Positions 1 through 8,768 of a stretch of 64,000 nt of DNA are shown here, one piece after another. The notes beneath the pieces were generated by a model. The model ran no database searches. It was not told the DNA's origin and worked only from the letters and a program-made list of their open reading frames with translations. Origin of the DNA: Oscillospiraceae bacterium (GTDB lineage Bacteria > Bacillota > Clostridia > Oscillospirales > Acutalibacteraceae); contig SVPP01000013.1 in NCBI GenBank assembly GCA_015065765.1, positions 1-64,000 of the forward strand. The letters are read 5' to 3'. The first letter of the stretch is position 1. The number at the start of each line of letters is the position of its first letter. The translations under genes and the position numbers were made by a program.

Positions 1-485
1 TTTGACGGCGAGGATTCCATTATGTAAACCACATGCATATCGTGCGGAATAAAAAACTGCACAAGACACGCACCTGCAAAATAAAGAACAAGATTATTCG
101 ACAGGAAAATTATCAGCATTGCAAAGCTCATGCCGAAGGTGTTGAGAATAAGGAACATTTTTCTTCCCAGCTTGTCTGCAAGTGGCCTGTAGAGAAGACC
201 CAATGCCTGAAAGGGCACAACAACCATAGAAAGAATGTCAAGCACACCAACAGAGCTTTCACCATATTTTGAAAAAAGGTCGTTTGCAATTTCTGTTTTC
301 ATCAGTGTGCCGATTTGCGAAGCAATTTCGTCAGTAGCGTAAATGAGTGCAATAATCAGTACAAGGTAAACGAAATAAAAATTTCTCTTAGGCCTTGCTT
401 TTTCCTTTTCCCATTTTCTGATTTCTTTTTCTTTTCTTAGCCGGATTTTTTGAAGCTTTTCAGGAGTGAAATTTTTACTCTTCAT
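1..485 (-). CDS. MFS transporter, N-terminal part (cut by window start)
   Basis: Reading the minus strand from the ATG at 485 gives 161 codons that run off the window edge. A charged, Lys/Arg/Glu-rich cytoplasmic N-terminus of about 40 residues is followed by a hydrophobic helix (FYFVYLVLIIALIYATD), a second helix, and the motif RPLADKLGRKMFL. That motif matches the loop 2-3 signature of the major facilitator superfamily (G-x-L-A-D-x-x-G-R-K), and two more hydrophobic stretches follow it. The ribosome site GAGAGGAAAAATTT precedes the ATG. The gene lies 16 bases downstream of the next minus-strand gene, so the two probably share a transcript. The substrate cannot be told from this part. Confidence 0.8.
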   Translation of the reverse strand, partial: MKSKNFTPEKLQKIRLRKEKEIRKWEKEKARPKRNFYFVYLVLIIALIYATDEIASQIGTLMKTEIANDLFSKYGESSVGVLDILSMVVVPFQALGLLYRPLADKLGRKMFLILNTFGMSFAMLIIFLSNNLVLYFAGACLVQFFIPHDMHVVYIMESSPS

Positions 486-501
486 AAATTTTTCCTCTCT
501 T

Positions 502-1890
502 TCAGAATTGCATATTTTCTATAAACAAATCTGAAAAATACTTGTCTGATGATAAATCGATATACTCTGCTTTTTCTGTAAAAACAGTCAGGTCATTCTG
601 CTCGATTGCATATTTTGCTGTGCCGAGGAGTGAGGAGTTGTTTATGGGAACACATTTATCCTTCATTTCTTCGGGGATAAGACCTGTTCTGGCTGCATTC
701 TGAATGTTTATTTTTGCCGAAAAACCTCCTGAAAGATATACCTTTTCAATGTTTTCAAAGGTAACATTTTCGTTTTTCAGAAGAGTAAGGACGGCGGAAT
801 AAATTGCAGATTTTGCAAGCTGATATTGTCTGATGTCGCCTTGTGTCAGCGAAACATTTTCGGCAATTTCAAATTCTTCACATTCCATAAATCCTGTTTC
901 GTCAATTGTGCCGTCAGAAAGTAGCTCAGCGACTATGTCAATAAGTCCCGTACCGCATATTCCCTTTGCAGGTTTGTTTCCGATTGTTTCAATTCTGCCT
1001 TTTCTGTAGGCGGAAATCGCACCGTCTACCGCACTCATTCCGCAGGAAATATTCGCCCCCTCAAAGCAAGGTCCTGCCGCAGCGGAGGTGCAAAGAATCT
1101 TTTCTTCAGAGAAAAGCAGAATTTCCGCGTTTGTGCCAAGGTCAATAAGCAAATTATATTTTTCTTCTGACGGCATCTCAGCAAAATTCAATCCTGCAAC
1201 TAAGTCTGCACCAACAAAAGCTGAAAATGAGGGCAGTGAAATTATTTCTTTGACACCTTTGATTTTATCCGTCTTTTCTCGTTTGCTTTCGAGAAAAACA
1301 GGGGAATATGGAGCAGTGCCCATAGAGGACGGATCAACACCGAAAAAGATGTGAAGCATTGTTGTGTTGCCTGCAGCATACATTCTGTCTATTTCGGAAA
1401 CTCCAAAATTCTCAATCATTTTATTTACTTCATCAGCAAGAATGCCTTGTAATTCGCTGACACTGTTTTTTCTGCAATAGTCAATTCTCGACATAACATC
1501 TGCACCGAAAATTCTCTGAGGATTTGTGCGGGTGATTACTTTAATTATTTTCTTTTCATCAAGTGAAACAAGGGCAAGAGCAAGAGTCGTTGTGCCGATA
1601 TCGAGAACAAAACACATGTTTTCTGTGATTTTTCCCGATTCCTCAGCACCTGTCACAGACAGAATTTCACTCTCCTCAGGAATTACAACTTCAATGTCAG
1701 ATTTTATTCTGTATTGACATGAAAGCTCCTTTTTGCCGTCAACAAATACAGTGCATTTTCTGCATGTGCCTCTGCCACCGCAGGGATGCTCATGAGCTTT
1801 GCCGTTCTTTATTAAAATGTCAGAGAGTAATTCACCGTCTTCAGCAAGAATAATTTCACTGTCAATTTTAATTTTTCTCATAAACTTCAT
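502..1890 (-). CDS. Ferredoxin-ASKHA fusion protein, corrinoid-activation (RamA/RACo, DUF4445) type
   Basis: 462 residues. An N-terminal plant-type [2Fe-2S] domain shows Cys37, Cys43 and Cys46 in HPCGGRGTCRKC plus Cys58. It is followed by an actin/sugar-kinase-like (ASKHA) fold with phosphate motifs DIGTTTLALAL (about residue 97) and DLGTNAEILL (about residue 250), and a C-terminal GGFSAKINIQ. Known members use ATP to reduce the cobalt of corrinoid proteins that feed methyltransferases. This one is shorter than the usual 540-640 residues, so the middle linker domain is reduced. No corrinoid protein or methyltransferase is adjacent in the window. The start is uncertain: the ATG at 1890 sits only two bases after AAAAAGG, while the ATG at 1881 sits eleven bases after it. 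Confidence 0.75.
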   Translation of the reverse strand: MKFMRKIKIDSEIILAEDGELLSDILIKNGKAHEHPCGGRGTCRKCTVFVDGKKELSCQYRIKSDIEVVIPEESEILSVTGAEESGKITENMCFVLDIGTTTLALALVSLDEKKIIKVITRTNPQRIFGADVMSRIDYCRKNSVSELQGILADEVNKMIENFGVSEIDRMYAAGNTTMLHIFFGVDPSSMGTAPYSPVFLESKREKTDKIKGVKEIISLPSFSAFVGADLVAGLNFAEMPSEEKYNLLIDLGTNAEILLFSEEKILCTSAAAGPCFEGANISCGMSAVDGAISAYRKGRIETIGNKPAKGICGTGLIDIVAELLSDGTIDETGFMECEEFEIAENVSLTQGDIRQYQLAKSAIYSAVLTLLKNENVTFENIEKVYLSGGFSAKINIQNAARTGLIPEEMKDKCVPINNSSLLGTAKYAIEQNDLTVFTEKAEYIDLSSDKYFSDLFIENMQF

Positions 1891-1961
1891 GACCTTTTTA
1901 AGAAATACTTTTTTTCATTATATCATATAACATATGAAAAATAAATAATAAAACCGATTCC

Positions 1962-1991
1962 TTTACAAAAACATTTTCTCTGTGATATAAT
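1962..1991 (+). promoter_or_regulatory. Sigma-A-type promoter of the dGTPase-like gene
   Basis: TTTACA at 1962-1967 and a perfect TATAAT at 1986-1991 are separated by 18 bases. They lie just upstream of the GAGGTG ribosome site of the gene at 2009. The region is divergent with the minus-strand ferredoxin-ASKHA gene, whose own -10 may be the TATAAT read on the minus strand at 1922-1917. Confidence 0.6.
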
Positions 1992-2008
1992 TGAAAAGAG
2001 GTGATTTC

Positions 2009-3205
2009 ATGCTCAGATATGAAACTTTAAGTGAAGCTTTACAGGAAAAGATGAAAAGTGATAAACTGAATAATTCTCTCCCTCAGCTCGGATTTGGTGA
2101 GGAAAATGTAAATCGCAGAAATATGTCGAGGGATAGGGCAAATCTTGTGAGAACGGCATTTATCCGCGATATTGATAAAATTATTCACTGTCCCTTTTAT
2201 AACCGTTACGCCGATAAAACTCAGGTGTTTTCGTTCTATAAAAATGACGATATTACAAGAAGAGGACTTCATGTTCAGCTTGTGTCGAGAATTGCAAGAA
2301 CAATCGGCAAGGCACTCAATCTCAATCTTGACCTGATTGAAGCAATTGCATTGGGACACGATATCGGTCATACACCTTTTGGTCATGCAGGTGAGCGTTT
2401 CCTCGATGAGCTTCTTTTCGGGAACACGGGCAGGCATTTCAGCCATAACATACACTCTGTCAGAGTTCTTGACAGTATTTTTCCGTATAACATAAGCCTT
2501 GAAACGCTCAGTGGTATCGCATCTCATGACGGTGAAATGGAGCTTTCGGAATATCATCCGAAAAAGCTTACTTCTTTTGAAGAGTTTGACAGACAGATTG
2601 AAGACTGTTACCTTGATAAAAGTAATGTTAAAAAGCTCGTGCCCTCAACACTTGAAGGTTGTGTGATGAGGATTTCGGATATTATAGCCTATCTCGGCAA
2701 AGACAGACAGGACGCTGAGCGTGCACATATCATGTCAAACAAGGATTTCGGAAACGGTACAATCGGCAAATACAACGCTGAAATTATAAACAACCTTATT
2801 GTTAATATTATCGAAAACAGCTACGGAAAGCAGTATATCAGAATGGATGATGAACACTTCGCTGAGCTTAAAAAGGCAAAGGCAGACAACTATCTGCTGA
2901 TTTATAAGCAGGAAGCAGTTGAAGAAAAGCTTAATAGTGTTGTGAAGCCTATGATGAAAGAGCTTTATGAAAAGCTTCTTGAAGATTTAGAAAAGAAGAA
3001 CACAGATTCACCGATTTTTACGCATCATATTGATTTTGTGAATTCAGCTCATTATAAGCGTGAAGTGCCCTATGAGGAAACGGAAAAAAATCAGATTGTC
3101 ACCGATTACATAGCCAGCATGACAGACGATTATTTCATCGACCTTTATGAATATCTCTTCCCCGAAAGTAAAAGAAAAATTGTTTATAAAGGATATTTCG
3201 ATTAA
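2009..3205 (+). CDS. dGTPase-like HD-domain dNTP triphosphohydrolase
   Basis: 398 residues. The HD-superfamily metal site reads LGHDIGHTPFGHAGE with His117-Asp118. Upstream are the conserved RDRANLVRTAF and the DDITRRGLHVQLVSRIAR stretch typical of deoxyguanosinetriphosphate triphosphohydrolases. A second metal Asp is in SDIIAYLGKDRQDA (about 224). The family cleaves dNTPs to nucleoside plus triphosphate and helps set dNTP pools. I chose the ATG at 2009 because AGAGGTG sits at proper spacing before it; the in-frame TTG at 1991 overlaps the -10 box. The gene is monocistronic, divergent from the upstream gene and convergent with lacZ. Substrate preference cannot be read from sequence. Confidence 0.85.
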   Translation: MLRYETLSEALQEKMKSDKLNNSLPQLGFGEENVNRRNMSRDRANLVRTAFIRDIDKIIHCPFYNRYADKTQVFSFYKNDDITRRGLHVQLVSRIARTIGKALNLNLDLIEAIALGHDIGHTPFGHAGERFLDELLFGNTGRHFSHNIHSVRVLDSIFPYNISLETLSGIASHDGEMELSEYHPKKLTSFEEFDRQIEDCYLDKSNVKKLVPSTLEGCVMRISDIIAYLGKDRQDAERAHIMSNKDFGNGTIGKYNAEIINNLIVNIIENSYGKQYIRMDDEHFAELKKAKADNYLLIYKQEAVEEKLNSVVKPMMKELYEKLLEDLEKKNTDSPIFTHHIDFVNSAHYKREVPYEETEKNQIVTDYIASMTDDYFIDLYEYLFPESKRKIVYKGYFD

Positions 3206-3240
3206 TGGCAAATTATAATTTACCTGTAAGCACAGTTTAA

Positions 3241-3300
3241 GCCTCCCCTTGAAAATGCAAGGGGAGGTGGCAAAAACGAAGTTTTTGACGGAGGGGATTT
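3241..3300. repeat. Two-hairpin intergenic repeat-like element
   Basis: A perfect 10-bp stem CCTCCCCTTG (3242-3251) / CAAGGGGAGG (3258-3267) is followed directly by a second stem CAAAAAC (3271-3277) / GTTTTTG (3281-3287), then GACGGAGGGGATTT. It sits between two convergent genes. I recall very similar GC-rich double hairpins scattered between genes in gut Clostridia, so I read it as a dispersed palindromic repeat. I saw no second copy in this window. Confidence 0.5.
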
Positions 3301-3329
3301 TTCGTTTAAATTATAATTTCAAAAACAAA

Positions 3330-3361
3330 ACACGGCAGAAGCTTTGAAACTTCTGCCGTGT
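3330..3361 (-). terminator. Intrinsic terminator of the murC-lacZ operon, possibly bidirectional
   Basis: A 12-bp perfect stem ACACGGCAGAAG / CTTCTGCCGTGT has an 8-base loop. On the minus strand it is followed by TTTTGTTTTTG, which suits termination after lacZ. The plus side has a weaker T-rich tail. Confidence 0.8.
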
Positions 3362-3381
3362 TCAATTTTAATCAGATTTAT

Positions 3382-6300
3382 TTATGCTTTTGCATATATT
3401 ATGGGTGCAACCTCAAAGCTGAATGAAAGCTCGTTATCGCAAAGCACACGGTATTTTTCAAGAGTGTAGGGACCGCATGAGCCTGAGCCTGTACCTGAAA
3501 GGAAGCCATCAAGGTTGAGAAGAGAAGTATCTGCTCTCTTGATTTCTTCCTGATGTGTTGCATCTTCAAGAGCCTGAACAGTGTAATCATGAATGTTGAA
3601 GCTGAAATTGCCCTGACAGTTTGCGAAGATAAGACCAAAGCCGTCATTGTCTGAAACTTCAAGGTATCTGACTTCTGTGTGACATCCGTTTTCCTGCGGG
3701 AAGATGTAGGGCTCATGAGTATCCTCAACCTTAGCCTTGTAAATTCCGAGAGTTGCCTGTGCCTTGAAGTCTGCAAGGTTTTCTTTTTCACCGAGACCGA
3801 AGTATTCGATGTTTTCCATGTCCTTCGGCATTTCAAAGCTTAAGCCGAAGCGGGGAAGGTCGGGCTCGATTTCGTCATTGACCTTCTTAAGGTTTGCCAA
3901 AACCTTAATTTTGCCTGATGAGAATACGGTGTAAACAATAGTTGCATTAAAGAGCTTTGTGCTTTCACTTGCAATTTCATAGTCAACAGAAATAATTGCT
4001 TTCTTTCCGCAAACTTCTATGCCGAAATCAGTTGCTTTTGTATCTGCTTTTGAAAGCTCGCCCTTTGTCCAATAATTTTCCTTCTGCCATTTTTCGTTAT
4101 CGTGGTAAGCACGTTTGATATTGGGCAGGAAGCCTTTCACACCTCTTGCAGGTGACTGATTGATAAATTCCTTGCCCTCAGATATAAAGCTTATCATTTC
4201 ACCGCTTGCTTTATCAAAAACAACCTTCATCTGACCGAAACGAGCTTCAATTTCAGCAGTTGTGTCTGTTTCTGTTATTTTTACATCCTCGCTTGTTTCG
4301 GCACGGACAAGATGCTCAACATATGTTTCCTGAAGTGTGCACTGCTGTTTTGAAACCTGCTCGCCGTCTCTTGTGCAGATGAATGTGATGTGATATTCTT
4401 CTGTTTTAAGCATTTTTGTCTTAATCGGAAGAATAACTCTCTTTTCGGAATTGGGAGAGATATCAACGGTCAGATCTCCGCTTTCGCAGACTTCACCGTT
4501 TTTCAGTAACTGCCATGTGAAAGAGTAAACATCTGCATTCGTGAAGTAGTTTGTGTTTTTAAAGAAGAACTCGTTTGCTTCGTAGTGACGGATGCGGATA
4601 GGTCTGTAAGCTTCTTTCATTTCCCATGCACCGGTATGAGGTGTTCTGTCAGGGTAAATCAGACCGTCAACGCAGAAGTTTGAGTCATGGATTCTTTCAC
4701 CATGGTCGCCACCGTAGGTATATTTGAGGTTTTTGTTGTATGTACATGCTGCATGGTCAACCCATTCCCAGATACAACCGCCCATGTATTTGTCGCTTGA
4801 ATAGAAAGCATCCCAGTATTCTTCAAGTGAGCCGGGACCTACACCCATAGCGTGGGCATATTCGCAGAGGAAATATGGCTTGTCAAGGTTGACGATATCT
4901 TTTCTCACATATTTCGGGGTAAGGTTTTCACCATAGAATGATGTGATTCTTTCGTACATGTTTGATGCAATATCGTAAGCTTTTCTGTCAGATCCGTTAC
5001 AGCTTTCGTAGTGTACGGGGATTTCGGGAGAAATTGCCTTTGCAACACCAAAAGCAGCATCATGGCAGATGCCGTGTCCTGTTTCGTTACCGAGAGACCA
5101 CATTGCGATACAGGGGTTGTTTCTGTCACGCATAACCATTCTCTTCACTCTGTCACAGAATCTTGGAAGCCACTGAAGGCTGTCTGCAATAAGGTTCATG
5201 TACGGGAGAAAATCACCGCATCCGTGAGCTTCAATGTCAGCTTCGTCACAAACATAAAGACCGTATACTGAACATGCAATGATAAAGAAGGGGTCAGGAG
5301 GATAGTGAGATGTTCTCACTGTGTTTACATTGAGACTCTTCATAAGTTTGATATCCTTAAGGATATCTTCGTGGCTCATTGTGTAGCCCTTGTCAGGTGT
5401 TGAATCGTGGTGGTTGACGCCCTTCATCTTGATAGGCTGAGAGTTGAAGAAGTAAACATCTTTTTTTATTTCAATTGTCTTGAAACCGATGATTGTTCTG
5501 ACGAGCTGAATGTCTTTTCCGTCTTTTGAAAGCGTTGCAACTGCGTTATAAACTTTTGGGTTTTCAGCGTTCCATTCTGTTACATCAAGGCAGGGGAAGA
5601 ATGCGTAGAATGTATCTTCATTTTCACCGATAATTTCTTTGTTATCTGTGCTGAGAGATGTTTCTGCAATTTTATTGTCACCGTCAAAAATTTCAAGTGT
5701 AAGGTCGTTTGAGTCAGCACCTTTTATCTGAGTCATGACAGTCAGTGAATATTTGTTTTCGCCAACTTTTTCGGGAGTGTAGCAGATATCAAAGATGTAA
5801 GAGCTTTCGCATTCTGTGAGAAGAACATCTCTGAAAATACCGTTTTCTCTGAACATGTCCTGACACTCAAGATAAGTTGCGTTTGACCACTTGTAAACAA
5901 CAGCAACAAGCTCGTTTTCACCCTCTGTAAGGAAATCTGAAATATCAAATTCAGCAGAGTTGTGAGCGCCTTCGCTGTAGCCCACGTATTTGCCGTTGAT
6001 GTAAAGGTCAAGGCTTGAAATTACGCCGAGGAAAGTGATTATGTATTTTTTATCTGTGTTCTGAATGTTGAATTTCTTGCGATAAACACCGCATGAAGAA
6101 TCGGGAACAGAAGGGTAGATTGAATTGTCAACGTTGTTGAAGGGGAAACGTGTGTTAAGGTAGCAGGGAGGCTCATAGCCTGTTCTCTGCCATGTTGAGG
6201 GTACAGTTACTTTATCAAAGGAAAGCTTATCTGTGTCAAGGCTTTCTTCAAGTGTGGTACAATCAGCATAATATCTGAAATCCCATTCACCGCTGAGAAC

Positions 6301-6456
6301 TGTTACTGCATCGCTTGAATATCTTTCTGTGATGAAATCTGTAGAATCAAGCTGAGCTTTTGTCTTGAATGGTATAAAGTAAGCTCTTGCGGGAAGTTTT
6401 CCGATTTCAACTACAGAGAAATCTTTGTAGTTTTTTTTGTTCATTGAATAAAGCAT
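3382..6456 (-). CDS. lacZ: Beta-galactosidase, GH2 LacZ type
   Basis: 1024 residues, the usual length of a full five-domain LacZ. The N-terminal jelly-roll part carries the VPSTWQRTGYEPPCYLN region. The TIM barrel carries NTVRTSHYPPDP, the acid/base glutamate in SLGNETGHG (Glu458), the nucleophile in LCEYAHAMGVGPG (Glu532), and WEWVDHA. The C-terminal beta-sandwich domain is also present. It hydrolyses terminal beta-D-galactosyl bonds, here probably on oligosaccharides taken into the cytoplasm because no signal peptide is seen. AATAGGAGG precedes the ATG. It is the last gene of the murC operon, 12 bases after a metallophosphoesterase, and no lactose permease or LacI is nearby. Confidence 0.95.
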   Translation of the reverse strand: MLYSMNKKNYKDFSVVEIGKLPARAYFIPFKTKAQLDSTDFITERYSSDAVTVLSGEWDFRYYADCTTLEESLDTDKLSFDKVTVPSTWQRTGYEPPCYLNTRFPFNNVDNSIYPSVPDSSCGVYRKKFNIQNTDKKYIITFLGVISSLDLYINGKYVGYSEGAHNSAEFDISDFLTEGENELVAVVYKWSNATYLECQDMFRENGIFRDVLLTECESSYIFDICYTPEKVGENKYSLTVMTQIKGADSNDLTLEIFDGDNKIAETSLSTDNKEIIGENEDTFYAFFPCLDVTEWNAENPKVYNAVATLSKDGKDIQLVRTIIGFKTIEIKKDVYFFNSQPIKMKGVNHHDSTPDKGYTMSHEDILKDIKLMKSLNVNTVRTSHYPPDPFFIIACSVYGLYVCDEADIEAHGCGDFLPYMNLIADSLQWLPRFCDRVKRMVMRDRNNPCIAMWSLGNETGHGICHDAAFGVAKAISPEIPVHYESCNGSDRKAYDIASNMYERITSFYGENLTPKYVRKDIVNLDKPYFLCEYAHAMGVGPGSLEEYWDAFYSSDKYMGGCIWEWVDHAACTYNKNLKYTYGGDHGERIHDSNFCVDGLIYPDRTPHTGAWEMKEAYRPIRIRHYEANEFFFKNTNYFTNADVYSFTWQLLKNGEVCESGDLTVDISPNSEKRVILPIKTKMLKTEEYHITFICTRDGEQVSKQQCTLQETYVEHLVRAETSEDVKITETDTTAEIEARFGQMKVVFDKASGEMISFISEGKEFINQSPARGVKGFLPNIKRAYHDNEKWQKENYWTKGELSKADTKATDFGIEVCGKKAIISVDYEIASESTKLFNATIVYTVFSSGKIKVLANLKKVNDEIEPDLPRFGLSFEMPKDMENIEYFGLGEKENLADFKAQATLGIYKAKVEDTHEPYIFPQENGCHTEVRYLEVSDNDGFGLIFANCQGNFSFNIHDYTVQALEDATHQEEIKRADTSLLNLDGFLSGTGSGSCGPYTLEKYRVLCDNELSFSFEVAPIIYAKA

Positions 6457-6468
6457 TTTCAGAACCTC

Positions 6469-7611
6469 CTATTTTTTCTTGAAAATCTTTTTGATAACGG
6501 CACCTACTGCTGTTGCAGCCGTAACTGCAGCAACACCGAGGCCGATTTTTTTTGCTGTTTTTTTCTGTTCTTCTGTCATTACCTGATGAGGCAGAACGGC
6601 ACTTTTGCTCTGAAGACCGAAGTCTGTGAAATAATAATCCTTTGTTTTGAAGTCAGGAAGAGACTCCTCTTCAATTGTGATTAATTTTACACCTGTTTTG
6701 ATTCCGTCACTGTAGCCGTTAAAGCCTGTACCTTTGACGTGGGCAAGAAGAACTCCGTCAAGCTCGCCTTCAAAATCATTTTTATGGTCGTGACCGAAGA
6801 AAGCACCTTTTACTCCGTGATTTTTCCAGCTTGTAAATTCACCGTTGTTAAAATCGGGAGGGCAGGGAGCTTCAAGAAGAGAACCGGTTACACCATCCTT
6901 CAGAACGTAAAATTTACTGCTGAACATTCCGTGGCCTTTCACTGCACCGTTTACATCAAGTCCCTTTACTTCTTCAAGCAAATCGTAGATTTCAGTAACA
7001 GGCATGTGCTGGAAAACAAGTACGGGCACATATTCTCCGCCGTTTTTTTCTTTGAATTCATCGCACACATTTTCAAACCATTCAATCTGGTCATCGTGTA
7101 CCCAGTCATAAGCAGAAAGGTCCTGATTGTCACTTCTTGATTTACCTGAATCGATAAAGAAAAGAAGATATTTTGTTTTGTTTGACTTTCCTCTGATTGT
7201 TATGTAATGGTTGCCGTAGCCTGAAATTCCTTTTTTGTCTTCTCTTACAAGGCTGTTTTCGTAAGATGAAAAAATCTTAAGAGGCATTTCAGGAGGAAGT
7301 TCTCTGTCGTCATGCTCATGATTTCCCAGAACCATTGTGAAAGGAATGTTCATTTCTCGCACAGTCTTTGTAATGGTATCAATAGTTTCTTTCAGCTCGT
7401 CTTCAGTTTTTCCGAAAGCATTGTCGCCGTCATATACAACAAGGTCAGGTGACAGAGCCTTTACCGATGTTTCCACAAGAAGCAGAGCATCTTCTGTTTT
7501 GAGACATGTTTCTTTATCATCAGATTTGAATTCATGAAGGTCTGTGATTACAAGAATTTTGAATTTACCATTTTCATCGAATTTAAGATTGCGTTTTTTC
7601 ATCCGAATCAC
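6469..7611 (-). CDS. Calcineurin-like metallophosphoesterase (paralogue 1)
   Basis: About 380 residues with the metallophosphoesterase ligand set: TDLH near the N-terminus, YDGDN, LGNHEHDD, FQHMPV and GHDHKNDFEG. The family hydrolyses phosphomono- or diesters with a two-metal centre; the substrate is unknown. The C-terminus is unusual: a short hydrophobic stretch (GLGVAAVTAATAVGAV) ends in a basic KKIFKKK tail, which suggests membrane attachment from the inside. There is no signal peptide. The start is ambiguous between GTG 7611, which overlaps the previous stop, and ATG 7602. The upstream neighbour is a paralogue that overlaps it by 4 bases, so the two are co-translated. Confidence 0.8.
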   Translation of the reverse strand: MIRMKKRNLKFDENGKFKILVITDLHEFKSDDKETCLKTEDALLLVETSVKALSPDLVVYDGDNAFGKTEDELKETIDTITKTVREMNIPFTMVLGNHEHDDRELPPEMPLKIFSSYENSLVREDKKGISGYGNHYITIRGKSNKTKYLLFFIDSGKSRSDNQDLSAYDWVHDDQIEWFENVCDEFKEKNGGEYVPVLVFQHMPVTEIYDLLEEVKGLDVNGAVKGHGMFSSKFYVLKDGVTGSLLEAPCPPDFNNGEFTSWKNHGVKGAFFGHDHKNDFEGELDGVLLAHVKGTGFNGYSDGIKTGVKLITIEEESLPDFKTKDYYFTDFGLQSKSAVLPHQVMTEEQKKTAKKIGLGVAAVTAATAVGAVIKKIFKKK

Positions 7612-8759
7612 TTGTCCTTTCGTGTTTTATCTATAATTTTCTTGGTAATATATCCTACAGCAAAAACACCGCCTGCGATGAGGGCTGCATTTCTGACTTT
7701 TGTCAGGTTTTCGCTTGTTCTGTCATTCATCCATGAACGGATAGGACCGAGAGAAGATGGGGTAAGACCAAGCTGCTTGAAATAAATCATCTCAGAGTCA
7801 AAGGAAGCGGGATTGTTTTCATCAAGCGTTACAAGTCTGACACCTGTGCGGCAACCATCCGTGTAGGGAAAGAAGCCGGAAAGCTTGTTCTGTGCAAGAT
7901 AGATTCCGTCAACATATCCTTCAAAGTCGTTCATGTGGTCATGACCGAAGAAAGCACCTACAATGTCACCTGTCTTTTTCCAGCTTGCAAACTGTCCGTT
8001 GTTGAAGCAGGGTGAGCATGGACCTTCACCGAGGTAACCTTTTATGCCTTCTTTGAGAACGTAATATTTGTCGCTCCATATTCCGTGACCGGGCACTGCA
8101 AAGGGGCGTTCCCAAACTTTGGCAGGTCGGAGGAATTCATAAACCTCAGGCACGGGAATGTGCTGGAAGAGCATTGAGGGAAGAGGCTTTCCACCATTCT
8201 TCTCTTTCATTTCCTCTGCTTTTTTCTCATACCACTCAATCTGGTCAGTGTGTACCCAGTCATAATGTGAAATATCCTTGTTGTCGCAAAGGTTGTTAGA
8301 ATCAATAAACCACAGGTTATATTTCGGTGTATCATCCTTTGATGACAAAATATTTGCGTAGTAGTTTATGCTGCGGTCAATTTCAGGTGTACCGTCAAAA
8401 GCGATACAGTTTTCGTATTCATTGAAAACAGAAAGTATATCATTCACATGGAATTTGTCTTCGCGGTCATGGTCGTGGTTTCCGTTGACATATGCAAGAG
8501 GAATGTTTCTGCTGATAACTGCTTCCATGTAGTGCATGAAACACTCAAGATATTTTTCTCTGTTATCGGCGGTGATGATGTCACCCATAATAACAACAAG
8601 GTCGGGGTTTGTTTTTTCAATAGCAGCCTCTAAGAGAGCGCGGGTGTCAATATCTTTTCTCTTTAAAAGATTTGTGTCAAGATTTGCTTTTACATGAGGG
8701 TCACCGCAAATCATAATTTTAAATTTTCCGTCTTTTGAAAATCTGAGTGGAGTTTTCAT
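7608..8759 (-). CDS. Calcineurin-like metallophosphoesterase (paralogue 2)
   Basis: 383 residues, clearly related to the downstream gene along its length: CGDPH, VIMGDIIT, VNGNHDHDRED, FQHIPVPEVYEF and GHDHMNDFEG are all present. So are the shared YDWVHTDQIEWYE stretch and a C-terminal hydrophobic patch (NAALIAGGVFAVGYIT) with a Lys/Arg tail. All metal ligands look intact, so it should be active; the substrate is unknown. GAGGTAGAAAG precedes the ATG. It lies 9 bases after murC and overlaps the next gene by 4 bases. The arrangement suggests tandem duplication inside the murC operon. A wall- or nucleotide-related substrate is a guess from context only. Confidence 0.82.
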   Translation of the reverse strand: MKTPLRFSKDGKFKIMICGDPHVKANLDTNLLKRKDIDTRALLEAAIEKTNPDLVVIMGDIITADNREKYLECFMHYMEAVISRNIPLAYVNGNHDHDREDKFHVNDILSVFNEYENCIAFDGTPEIDRSINYYANILSSKDDTPKYNLWFIDSNNLCDNKDISHYDWVHTDQIEWYEKKAEEMKEKNGGKPLPSMLFQHIPVPEVYEFLRPAKVWERPFAVPGHGIWSDKYYVLKEGIKGYLGEGPCSPCFNNGQFASWKKTGDIVGAFFGHDHMNDFEGYVDGIYLAQNKLSGFFPYTDGCRTGVRLVTLDENNPASFDSEMIYFKQLGLTPSSLGPIRSWMNDRTSENLTKVRNAALIAGGVFAVGYITKKIIDKTRKDK

Positions 8760-8768
8760 CTTTCTACC

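Noticed and set aside
2039..2557. 172-codon minus-strand frame inside the dGTPase-like gene
   Set aside because: No motif, no ribosome site, and fully antisense to a conserved gene.
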